In this document: piece by piece, positions 21,160 to 33,500 of the stretch | Numbering within the stretch: position 1 is the first letter of the stretch | Layout: each line of letters opens with the position of its first letter | Origin: Hyalella azteca | Lineage: Eukaryota > Arthropoda > Malacostraca > Amphipoda > Hyalellidae | Direction: 5' to 3' | DNA: 64,000 nucleotides | Assembly (NCBI RefSeq): GCF_000764305.2 | Contig: NW_025947115.1 | Span: 288,244 to 352,243, forward strand | Program-made: the position numbers and the translations under genes | The notes under the pieces: generated by a model | What the model saw: only the letters and a program-made list of their open reading frames with translations | Databases searched by the model: none | Told to the model about the DNA's origin: nothing

Positions 21160-23084
21160 ACTTTAGGGGCAGTCGGTGAAAAGTTTAATGGTCAGTTGGT
21201 GAAAGGTTTATCGGTTATCACTCCCTTGAGGAAGTGCAGCCTCCAAGCAAAGCAGGTTCGGGCCACTTGCCTGGCTAGTAAAGTCCATCCCTATCCTTGT
21301 ATTTCGAGCAACCATATTAGATTTAAGTCCAGTTTTTTTATAAAATACAAGTATTCGCGGAATGTATGTAAAAGGTTGATCTTTGTAAAATTATGTTTTT
21401 TTTTATAATTTAATATTTGTATATTGAGTAACACTTTACCTTAAATGCAGGAGTCGCGATGCTCTCCTCTCTGAGCCTGACGCTCGGATCTTTGACTTGA
21501 TTTTGATGTGCTTTTGTACTAATGCATTAGTTTGTCAACTATTATTTTGTTAATGTTCATGTAATTTTTTGACCTACGAATCGGCAAAACTAAAATACGT
21601 AAGGAAAAATAAACTTTCTTCAGTTCAAGAATGTGATTCGGCTGAGGTTGTCGAGCAGAGATCAGCATTCGACGGTGATATTCGTGTTATTCGCTTGTCT
21701 ATAGTCTCTTATTTAATGGTCTTTGAAATCAGTAAAGTTAGGCCATTCAAAATCCGTTGAATTAGTAAAATATATTTTTTCATATATGTAAATTTAAAAT
21801 TAAGATCGTCGGCGCTGTGAAATTGTTTATAGTGGAAATGAATGTTTAAAATCTGGTGCAGGATACGAAGCCAAAGGAGCATCATGGTCCAAGGCGGGTC
21901 GGGAGGTCTCCCTTGTTTGGAGTGTAGATTTATAAAATCTCGGTAATGAACTCTTATTCTGACATCCTGAGGATACAGCCGGAAGCTTATTTTATTATAA
22001 TTTTACTTTGTTTCAAACAAGATGTTTCAAACAATATATTTTTGGAGTTGAGGAGACGTTACTCCTCCATCTTGAGAGCGTCGTGTACCCGACCTCTCGT
22101 CTTCAGTGTGCATGGGCACTGGGCGGTGGGTTGCGTGGCTCATTACGGAGCAGGTGAATTACATGATAATCGAGATGTCGACTCAAGTTTTCACCAATGA
22201 TGTAGATTTGTTTATTTTTTGTATTGGATGATATATCATGTGTTTATATTTTTGCGTGAGTGTTTGGATCTCACATGCGTGAAATAGTTGTACTGATTTC
22301 CAAAAAAAAGTCGAATGAATGTAAACATTTCTGCATGGATTTGCCAAATTAGACTTTTGCATATGATTTAGATTATTGTAACTATCAAAAATGAATTAAG
22401 AATAATGATTTTATGTAGTGATCTAACAAATAATAATGATTTAGATTCAACAAAGTAAAGGGTTCTTCCATCGATTATGTTGACAATTCTTGTTGAATTG
22501 AATGCATTATTTTCTACCGAGCTTACGGATGAGCCTGCGTGCATGTGGCTGGTGGTACAGGCGCAGGCGGTCCGAGAATGAGAAGACGGCCATTAGAATG
22601 AACCGTGACGCGTTCAATGTTAAGGATTTAGTTTGGAGAACTGCTTCCATTGCCTTGGTCCACCTGTGAACGGAGGTTGTGGCTAAATTAATATAATGTG
22701 AGATGATACTGCCTAATTATTATGCTAGGAAGCGATTTATGCTTGTTGACATTAATATAATGAGGTTATTGCCAGCTGTGTGCATAGATCGTTGCTCGAT
22801 GCCTGAGGAATTTTTGCGTCATTTTTGAATTTGTACAAGCATGTATTATCTGATATCTATGTTGTTCGCATGAAGATTAATGCAGGTTTCTTCCTGTCAT
22901 GTCATGGCAAAATCTCTTATCGTAAATTAGTAAATATTTCGAATGACTCGAACACTGCATTTTCTTGGTTCGCAGTCTTCAATTTTGTTTGGCCTGATCG
23001 TTTATCTTAGTTTTTTGTTGTTCTTTGAGCTGCCGGGAACCTCTACATATAGGGCAGTTGATTGATCGTAACGTCCTTGCCCCT

Positions 23085-23370
23085 CATACAAACGTCCCTG
23101 CACTAGCCTCATAACAAACGTCCTTGCACTAGCCTCATAACAAACGTCCCTGCACTAGCCTCATAACTAACGTCCCTGCACTAGCCTCATAACTAACGTC
23201 CTTGCACTAGCCTCATAACAAACGTCCCTGCACTAGCCTCATAACTAACGTCCCTGCATCCCTGCACTAGCCTCATAATAAACGTCCTTGCACTAGCCTC
23301 ATAACAAACGTCCTTGCACTAGCCTCATAACTAACGTCCCTGCACTAGCCTTCTTAACTAACGGCTCTTC
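23085..23370. repeat. 26-bp tandem repeat
   Basis: About eleven units containing CGTCCCTGCACTAGCCTCAT. Absent at the matching position of the second duplication unit (around 48080), so it expanded or was lost after the duplication. Confidence 0.9.
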
Positions 23371-24719
23371 ACTAGTCTGAGGTATAATATCAAAATTCGA
23401 CCAATTGTAATTCGTCCTCTGAAGCGGTGATATTGGATGCCCTTCGATCTCTACGTGTTTCCGTTCCTGTTCGTTTCTCGCAATTAAGCTAAGTCTGCCT
23501 CAAGATACAAAATAATTGGCATGCATGAAATTTTTTTTTATTATTTAAGAATTGAGTTTCTCGGTAATATTTGAAAGTTTTGTAAGTATATAACGTGTAA
23601 TATGATGCGGGAACGCGACCATGGGGCGACCCACAACAGTTGATCCGACCAAAGTTTTTCTTGTTCCGACCAAAGTTTTTCTTGATGGTTACAGGCTGCA
23701 GCGAATCGTTGCAAACCAGAATGTTGCTTGGTGATAGTCTTTTTCAATTCTGTTTTTTAATTGTATACGGTAAACTTTTCAATGAAGCTCCTAAATTTTA
23801 ACAAAATTATTCAAAAAAAAAAAAATATTAATAGCGTACTTTTGAAACTTGCATAATAATTCTCAATTCTGTTTCTTTCTCAATGCTTCTATTTTCGTTA
23901 ACTTATCTAAGCTAGCAAACTTTTATCCACTAAAATGAATGTACTTAGTCATAAAATCCTTTTTTACATTTGCCATTTAATTTCTAGTTGTCGAATTTTT
24001 TGCTTTTTATTTTTAACAATAATAATGTTTTTTCGGTGACCATTTACAGACCGTAAGGATTGTAATGATCAGAATCCACGAACTTGGTTGTTTTTTCAAG
24101 CTATTGTATCTATGTCAATGATCTAGTTTTAAAGAACTTAATGTGATTTTGTAAGTAAATGAAGGATAGTTGACTTGTATCAATTCGTCTCCTTATTGCC
24201 ACGGCAATCTCGCATCGAGACGTTATATAGTGCGGTCTTACGTCAGTTCTTCAGTCAAATGTACGTAACAAAATCATTTTTGTCAACTCATCACTCATTC
24301 TTTGATTTGTGTACAGTTCTCCTTCGATTTAATCATAATTTTTTATACCGTTTCTGCACATAAATGACTTAATTTTACCACCTTCTTCAGAGTTTAGATT
24401 TATGCTGTAATTTATTATTCTTCCTTACGATGAGCTTCGTCGTGGTTATTGGACGGCGACCACATGACGTGGCGTATACGCTAATTCTAAACGGTCAGTC
24501 AATGTTTTATGTTTCACCGCTACGAGTATTACAAGGATTTTTTAATTATATTTCATGTCAAACCTTTGTATGTATTTTATGCAATAACAAATGTTCAATG
24601 CCAGTAAACGTGTTGCAATAAATTTCCTGTTAGATGTCAGCCACGTTACATGAAGGTAACGTCGGTAAAGTTATTAGTTTAGTAGCATTAATCGTCATTC
24701 CTCAGGGCAGCGTAACCTG

Positions 24720-25100
24720 CTGAGGTTACCTGAAGGGGCTGACGACCCCTGGGCACCCGAGTCAGTATCTACTGAGGTTACCTGAAGGGGCTGACGACCC
24801 CTGGGCACCCGAGTCATTATCTACTGAGGTTACCTAAAGGGGCTGACGACCTCTGGGCACTGCTGACGACCCCTGGGCACCCGAGTCATAATCTCATCTA
24901 CTGAGGTTACCTAAAGGGGCTGACGACCCCTGGGCACCCGAGTCATTATCTACTGATGTTACCTGAAGGGGCTGACGACCCCTGGGCACCCGAGTCATTA
25001 TCTCATCTACTGAGGTTACCTAAAGGGGCTGACGACCCCTGGGCACCCGAGTCATTATCTACCGAGGTTCCCTGAAGGGGCTGACCTTCCCTGTACACCC
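24720..25100. repeat. 52-bp minisatellite upstream of gene C
   Basis: Seven to eight units of the AGGGGCTGACGACCCCT hairpin repeat, some interrupted, at the position equivalent to those upstream of B and D. Confidence 0.9.
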
Positions 25101-27212
25101 GAGTCATTGCAGGCTCGGAAGTTGATGCTACGAAGTATCATCTGTTATGCTGAAGAATTTGCAATGAAAACGGCACGTAAAAAGATGCATGTATATATCT
25201 ATCGTATCGAATGGTGTCGAGAATTGTGTTCTTGTAGGAACCTGATACCCGGAGCCTGATATCACAGGTCGCTGTTCGTTTCCTCAAATTATCCAGGTTA
25301 CAATGTGACAAGATTCAAAATTCGTTAGTTTCGCGATAATTTAGATCTGTCCCAACATGTTTGGTTAAAAATAATGCCAGTTTTATTGAGGACTTCTTTT
25401 GAGTTTAATCTCTCAAGCTTTCTGATAAGAGATACAGTAAAAGGGTCAATGTGTCTTAAAATTTGTCCAAATGGGAGGTTAGATAAATCCTGCGACGCGT
25501 TTCGCTCATCACTGAGCATCTTCAGGCAACGAGGTCGAGCAGCTGAGTAGACGAGTTGCTTGCGGGTTGGCTGCCGAGAGGAGACTAATTCATTTCCCTT
25601 TCATGTAAATGAATGGCTCTACCCTAAATATACAAATTTCAGATTACATCTGTCCCAACGTATAAGTACTTATCTCCTTTTACGGTAACTCTGATGAAAT
25701 TTTGTTTTATGTAATCTTTTTTTACTTACTTAGTGTGGGTCATCATATTATTTGCAGTGCGCGTTGTGTCGGCCATATATACTTAAACTTTCCCAGGAGG
25801 TCGTCGCCCCTATGAAACCACATCCCTGCGTCTTAATTCGATTCATCTCTAAACTTGAGTAGGTAATTTTGCACCTCCCTCCGTACTTGTTCCTTAGTAA
25901 ACTCGTACACTAGTCAACTTGTGCGTTACCTAGCCAAACAGGTTATTATCGATCGACGAAGATTGATGGGATTCGATCGAGAATATTAATGCAGATTCTT
26001 GCTCGATCGACTAGGACGAAACCTCATTCAGAGTGGGCAACGTGGAGGGAAATGTCGCGAGGCGCAACACCGATTATAGAGGAGTTTCTTATGCCGATTC
26101 AGCGAAGATCTTTGAAGTTTCTGCACCCGATAATTTGTTGAATCGAATAATCTTCATCGAACGATGTCGAATCTACAGCAGCTGAAGCCGAATCTGCATT
26201 AATCTATATCGAATAGCCATTGATCTACCTCGAATCTACATTAATTGTTGCCGAATTTCTATTGATCGATGTCGAATCTATATTCTATGCTGAATCGATA
26301 TTATATGATGCTGAATATTAGTATTTTTTACACCCTTCTCTATAGAATAAAATGAATTCTACTCCTGCAACTGAACGACAATTCAAAGAAAATCAGACAA
26401 TATAAAATCATTTACTTTCTTTGCTTTCACATTACATACGCCGCAGAAAATCAAATCCGCTCGTGCAAAATATTTCAGCGTGTGCCAGAAACATACCGTA
26501 CGCGTTGTCGTGACTTCAAATTATTATAACCCGTATTAGTCTTCTGAATACAATTCAACAGGTTAATCATGGTTGTTAGTCAAAGCAGCTATTCGTGAAA
26601 AAGTTAAAATATAGAGAAGCAAACTGTGACATGAGATGAAGTGGACAGAAAAAAAAGAATAAAATTAAATTATAAAATTCCAATAAAAAAGATAGTTTGA
26701 AACTTATTTTTGCAATCGTTCAAATTTATCACCATTAATAACTCAAGACAGTGGAAACTTGTGGTGCTGTTTAAAATACACAAATTCGATTTAGGATTCA
26801 CTGTATGGCATGAAGGATCAAGTTTCTAACTTCGTTACAATGAAAGTAATAACTAACTTTATTAACTCATTAGGGGAACGTCCAGCAAACTTGATAAGAA
26901 ATAAAAAAGTTACTCATGCGTCTTAAATTCAATCAGTATATTAAAGGTAATGTCTGTAAATTGCAAAAATACATGAGAAATTTAACCACCAGAAAAAAGT
27001 GATAAATATTAAATTCTTGCAGCTCAACTCATTAACGTTAAATTTTGCGTTAGTTAACGTGTGCGTTGTCAACTTGTACTCAAGTCAGCTTGTGCGGTAG
27101 TAAATATATGGGTTCATTATAATACTTTTCTAATCAAGTATCCCGTGAATTTGCTGTACGTACATTTAATTAATTGTAAGTTTTTCAACTGCTATCAGCA
27201 GTGCGCTGATAT

Positions 27213-27475
27213 ATACTTTTGATCCCAACCAACATCAACTCTTGATCAGATAAATTAACATCGTTAAGACTGCGCCATATACTTATGATCCCATCATCAA
27301 CACTTTATCAGATAAATTAACATCGTTAAGACTGCGCCATATACTTATGATCCCAACATCAACTCTTGATCAGATAAATTAACATCGTTAAGACTGCGCC
27401 ATATACTTATGATCCCAACATTAACTTTTGACCAGATAAAATAACATCGGTGAAAGACTGCGCCATATTTGCAGC
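27213..27475 (+). promoter_or_regulatory. 62-bp promoter-proximal repeat carrying four GATA motifs (gene C)
   Basis: Four units of 62 bp lie directly upstream of the C start codon. Each holds one AGATAA (27248, 27310, 27372 and 27434), the last 105 bp before the ATG. Gene D keeps one such motif (51997), 109 bp before its ATG. Known: GATA factors drive gut genes in many animals. Inferred: these are binding sites with copy-number difference between C and D. Confidence 0.45.
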
Positions 27476-27538
27476 TGTGATCAAATTTTCGTGCAAAACG
27501 AACATCCATTGTGTGCGACTGAAGGAAAAGTTCTCAGA

Positions 27539-30500
27539 ATGCATCGAACTTTTCATGTGTTGCTTGCTGTATTGGCCAGTCTGGCCGCAATATCTGCGGA
27601 TACTCACACGGTTTTTGAAGGTGAGTCATATCTAGTCTTGAGTTCGCTGATGTTACTAGCTGTGTAAACTTAAGTGCTTTATTTTGCCTCCTTTAATTGC
27701 TAATCTTGATCAATATTGTATGAATTATCAAGAAATTCCGTGTAGATTTTAGTGGATGACCTATATTGTAAAATTAGTAATTCTTTTGTAAAAATACAAT
27801 TTTGATTTGTTCGTTGTGTGATAATGAAATATTTTCCATTACGACCTTTCAAAAACTCAAAATTGTAACTTTTTTTAACTTGTGCTGAGACAGCGTCCTC
27901 TCCTCTCCAAGTGGACTTCGACGCAGCGTACTTATGGACCAGGTGAGTGGATCCTATGAACGTTTTGTATCATTTTAAGAGCTATGTTACGCCCTGACAT
28001 TACAGCACTGTTTACATCGTCCTTGATTCTTTCTCATTCTTGAGAGTTTTTGCACGTTGCTGAGGGTATTCCCATCCATCATAAGGGACAACGGAAATAA
28101 GTGTTCTGAAATTAGTCTTAACAAGGATCAGGTGGCAGCGCGATGCAGTAAATTGCTAAATTTTCCTGGTAAGGCGCCCGTAGACAGCGGTTAAAAATTG
28201 ACACTGCTTTGTCGTTAATTTAACTTATTTACAAAAGCATGTTGCGGTCATACTGACCGCATTCGTACACTTTCAACATCAGCCACAACATATGTTTAAT
28301 GTTTGATGACATTAGATTGGGGAATTGTACGAGAACGTCAACCAGTGACAGAAATGTGATCATCGTTACGATGACAATATATCGTCATTTTCAACTGCGA
28401 AAATGAAAATATTACGAAGAAAATATACCGTCATTTCAAACTGCCAAAATGAAAATATCGTTAGCTAAGACTGAATTATACGATGTCAAAATTCCTGAGG
28501 TTAGGGAGAGGATGGACGCTTGAAATAGGTTTATTGTTGGCAGGTACAGATCGGGTGGTGATCTGATGATAGCAACGAATTTAAGTGACAAAGTTAGCAC
28601 CGAATACCGACTATTTCTTTACTTTATGGGTTTTAGTAATCTGGACTGTAACAGGTCAAAAATTACAATGCATAAACACATTAAAATATAATAACATTGG
28701 TTGTTGCTGCTGGTAAGAGAAAATAAGAATGGCATGGAGTACGAGAAAATCAACAGTTAGGAAATGAAACGTCTGTAGTTCGCTGCAGCGGTTACAACAT
28801 TTATTTCACATGCAGAGGATATATGGAGGGAAAGCAGCACGAGAGAATCAAGTATAGCACGTCTGTTTGTAACAGTAGGAAATGAAACAACTGTGGTTTG
28901 CAGCGGTTACATTTATTTCACATGCAGAGGATATATGGAGGGAAAGCAGCACGAGAGAATCAAGTATAACACGTCTGTTTATAACAGTAGAAAATGAAAC
29001 AACTGTGGTTTGCAGCAGCGGTTACAAGATTTATTTCACATGCAGAGGATATATGGAGGGAAAGCAGTACGAGAGAATCAAGTATAACACGTCTGTTCAT
29101 AATTAACAGTAGGAAATAAAACAACTGGGGTTTGCAGCAGCGGTTATTAACATTTAACATAACATTTATTTCACATGCAGAGGATATATGGAGGGAACGC
29201 AGTACGAGAGAATCAAGTATAACACGTCTGTTCATAACAGTAGGAAATAAAACAACTGGGGTTTGCAGCAGCGGTTACAACATTTATTTCACATGCAGAG
29301 GATATATGGAGGGGACGCAGTACGAGCTCATCGGGGCGAACAACGCGTCAGTGTCGCAGAGCCACTTCCTGGCGTCGGCCGACACGTACCTCATCGTGCA
29401 CGGCTTCTTATCCCACGCCATCGTGCCCTGGGTGTTGACCCTTAAAGATAGTTAGTGTGATCGTATCTCGTATTCGGAAAATGAAACATGGATTGCTGAG
29501 GTTAAATTTATATGGTATTTGCGATTATATCTCCTAATAATATCTCTTAGCACCTATGCGACTCGTTGTAACGCATTTTTAATGTTTCCCCTCATCGTTA
29601 TTAACGCTTAACCCTATAAAATTTCCCTTCCCCCCCCCCCTCACTGAAGCTTGACATGTGCTCATTTCAGAAATACTGGCGCGCGGAAACAGCAACGTCA
29701 TCGCCGTGCAGTGGGCGTCTGGGGACAACTTCACCGAGCTTGCCTACAATGAGACGTCCGGTGAGTTACAAAGCGGGCCCAAGTTGCCCTCAATATTAAC
29801 TACTGGCTTTGCTTTGTTGACGTCCCGTAAGTTAGGCCTATGACTCAAAATGACCGCAATATTAACTATTGACCTAACGTAACAAACATGTTTAATTACA
29901 GATACGGTTCCCGGCATTGGCGCGGCGGTGTCGCGGCTGCTGACGACGTTGCAGGCCGTGCGCGGTCTCGACTACACGCGCCTACACGCCATCGGCCTCA
30001 ACTTGGGCGCTCACATCGCCGGCTTCGCAGCCAAGAACAGCCCCTACCCTTTCGGGCGCATCACAGGTCATTGCCTTACCATCTTATTTGTCTTCGTATT
30101 GCTTCGTTTGTATACATTGTCGTTTCCTGCGTCCATTTTCTCGCTGCTTTTACCCCTGGTTGTCACGCCTTGAACTTCGCGTCATGTGGGAACGCAGCCA
30201 TCCACATCGGCTCAGACCACAGCTGTAAGGGGGATACCGGACGCTGTGTAGGGGCACTTGGCTGTATGGGCACAGGTCGCTATGTGTGTTCGTAAAGGCC
30301 CGTTCACACTAGGGGCAATACACGGGCGTCAGGCGCCTCACCGCCCCTCTTTGAGGTGTCTACATGCTCTTCTTGTGGGCAACGAGGCGATTGACGAGCC
30401 AGCGATTCAGTTGCCCCGCCTCATGCAGCACAAGCGCTGCACGCAGTGGTACTCGGTCAGTAGACGGCTGTCTGTGGTCTAATGAGGTTGTATGTATACG

Positions 30501-33500
30501 CTGGTCCTTCACTATGTCAACCAAAGCCACACTTGTTTGGACTCACTCTCTAGGAGAGAGGCTAATTGTTCATTGTATAAACCATGAATGCCTGTAGAGT
30601 TCAGTCAAAAGGAGTAAAAAAGTTGAAATGCAAAAGTACAAGCTCTGGTGAAAATAGTCGAAGTCCTAAATAACTTATGTGTACAAGTCACTATTGACGA
30701 GGTTCGCAAGAAAATTCATACGTTGCGTTCGCAATTCCAGCGTGAAATGAATTTCATTGCATATGAATTCCATCTCAATCCCATCATTCTGCTTCTGGAT
30801 GAGTGGCCTTATTTTCTTTGGCAGACTGTCAAACAAGTCCGCTGACAGTCCAGTATAATTTTGAAAGTCTGATGCATTCGCAACTGATAATTCTTCGAAA
30901 ATGTAATTGTGTGAGCCCCTCTCTACTTTTCACCCAAATACGGCGACGCCTACATCTTTTCTAAACAGCAGCACACCCGAGAACAATGGCCCAGACCTCA
31001 AATTCGGATACATCTATCCTCACGGACGTCTAACTGGCAACTAATCTTCGAAGCGCGCGGTCCCGAGCCGAACTCCCGCGTACAAAAATAAGTGTGAACG
31101 GTTGTGGGCGGTGAGGCTCCGCAGCAAGCGCCTCACCGCCCATATCGTTGCCCCTAGTGTAAACGGGCCTTAAGAGTTGCAGTGTGTAGGCACTTGACAG
31201 TAAAGGCACAGGTTGCAATGTGAAGAGTTTTCGGAAGATGACGATCGCAACAGAGAGCCAAATGAGATTGACCCAATCTGCACGTGTTGTTTATTTGTGC
31301 TACGTAGTTCTAGAGGTCAAGTAATTTGTGAACGGCCGAGTATTTACACCGTATCTGGTATGATACTTGTGGGTGTCTCTCATGAATTGTATGGGGTGCG
31401 TGAATGGTAGAATTGGTCAATGTGATATAGATGTGTGGAGTATTGACTATTCGCCCATGTGTTAGCCGGTGGAGGTGATGGAATTAGCCGAACCATTTAA
31501 GAGGCTGAGTTGCGTTCATACAAGTAGTTTGGTCCCCTGGCATTCGTTGAGGTGGATGACTCAAGTTATTTGGATACAGGCATTACCGGCTTGGATTTGT
31601 GCTCTCTTGCGTTGCTCTCATTGCAGGATTTGCTTTGTCAATACGCAGTTTAGGAGATTGAGTAGGATATTATATGGATCCAGGGTTATAAATACTGGCA
31701 TAGCATAGGTATATGCATAATTTGCGTATAAGTGTGAGAATTGCCTTGTTTTGTTTTAATTTTGTTACCGTATAAGCTTTTGGAGAGTTGTTTAGTCTAA
31801 GAGTGCGATGTCGCGTTCTGCAATGCGTTGGCGTGTTTGAAAAAACTCCTAAAATGTTATGTGGGTTCCTGTGACGTTCAAGTGACCTTATGACCTTATG
31901 ATGAATTCAGGACTTTACAATCCATGGTCACGCTGAAGCTCCACCTTCGTCGTCCTCCGTCTCCAAGCCATCGATAGGTAGGTCACCCCGCCCTCGGGTC
32001 CCAGATGTATCGTTGAACGTGTTCTATCTATTTGCCCTCCTTTGAGCCTGCTGATGCAAGATGCTGTTGGTTGTCACTTGCTGAGTTAGTTTCCCATAAC
32101 TGGACAATCCAGGATCTTCTAAAACTTATCCAGTTGCCTCTTGAAAGTCACAAGGGTAAACTCTCTTTCTCTCAGCACCTTTGTTAAGGCGTTAAACAAC
32201 GCGAACAGCCTTGGTCCTAACACGGTCAGTGATCCCTCACGAAGAGTCTGTACTCTGACCGCGGCCCGGTTATTGAGTGAAAGAGTCCTGCATGTGAAAA
32301 CACCTTTCTCTACCAAGCTTGTATTCTAAATTTATTACATAAAATTTTGATAGAGCTCAGCACTTGCAGTGATGTTTTTTTCCATTCACGGTAAATCGTT
32401 GTTGACCATTTCTCTTATTGTATCGTGGTCATTATTTTATTCTGGAAAATAATGTTGCCATGGCTTTTACTCCCTGTCTGAATTAAATTCTTATTTGAAA
32501 GATATTTTGTCTCTCCAGGCCTGGATCCTGCCAGCAAAAGATATTTGCACACTTCGTCTAAAGAGCGCCTCGACAAAAGCGATGCTCTCTATGTCGACAT
32601 CATGCACACCAACAGCTGCAACAACTGGAACAAGTGGTATGTGAGTATCATGCCTTATTTTGGTCGCCGTATTGCACACCAACAGCTGGAACAACTGGAA
32701 CAAGTGGTATGTGAGTATCATGCCTTATTTTGGTCGCCGCACAGCACACCAACAACTGGAACAGGTGGTATGTGAGTATCATGCCTTAATTTGGTCGCAG
32801 CACTGCACACCATCAGCTGCAACTACAGACATAAATGGCAGTTGTAGTGGCGTCAATTACAACTTCCATAACTAACCACTACTATTTACCATCCGTTCCT
32901 TTCTATCCCGTTCCTATTAACATGGAATGAATTTTATTCATACTCTGAGTCTACCTCAAAAGCAGTAGGATTATTGGCTTCCATCTGAGATCAGGTCGCT
33001 GTTTGAACTATTATGTGTTAGGATCACTTGTTTGCTTGAATCGCAAATTGACCAGGAATTTAAAAGAAAAGAAAATAGCCAAAAAGTTGATCAATTATAA
33101 GGGAAAACTTTTCGGAGAGTTCGAAACCTAGAACTCAGGTAACCTGAAATCCACGTTCAAACAATTCAGCGCGAGTTCAAACAACGAGCGCGAATCTCTT
33201 GAACAAGCTGTGTTGCCGGTCCGGCTGGGAGGTCTGGGTATCCGTATGTCAAAGGACATCGCGCTCCCTGCGTTCATATCGTCACTCCACTCCGTCCGTG
33301 GCCTAGTTGATGCTGTTTTACATAATGTACGACTGGCCGGGGACGACAGTTTGCGGATGGTGTCCGGCGAACGTAGAGAGACTCTATGGTTGGAGCAAAG
33401 GTTGGGTTTGGCCGTGCAGAGAGGCAATGCAGCTAGCATCCTAACAGCAGTCAGAGAAAAGTTTGACGTGGGCCCGCTCCTCGCTCGCGTCACAGCTCAG

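Larger units (their letters stand above)
21005..27538. other. Intergenic region between genes B and C (left half of tandem duplication)
   Basis: Collinear with 45637-52105 (for example 22080 with 47400, 22540 with 47910, 24050 with 48530, 26340 with 50220), apart from local insertions. No coding gene recognised. It contains a 26-bp repeat, the 52-bp minisatellite and the GATA-bearing repeat next to the C start codon. Confidence 0.75.

Noticed and set aside
22500..22620. GC-rich segment conserved at 47880-47990, considered as a non-coding RNA or lost exon
   Set aside because: The conservation is explained by the segmental duplication alone; no motif, structure or frame supports more.
23085..23370. 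Regularly spaced 26-bp repeats resembling a CRISPR array
   Set aside because: Contiguous tandem units without unique spacers, in a eukaryotic locus.
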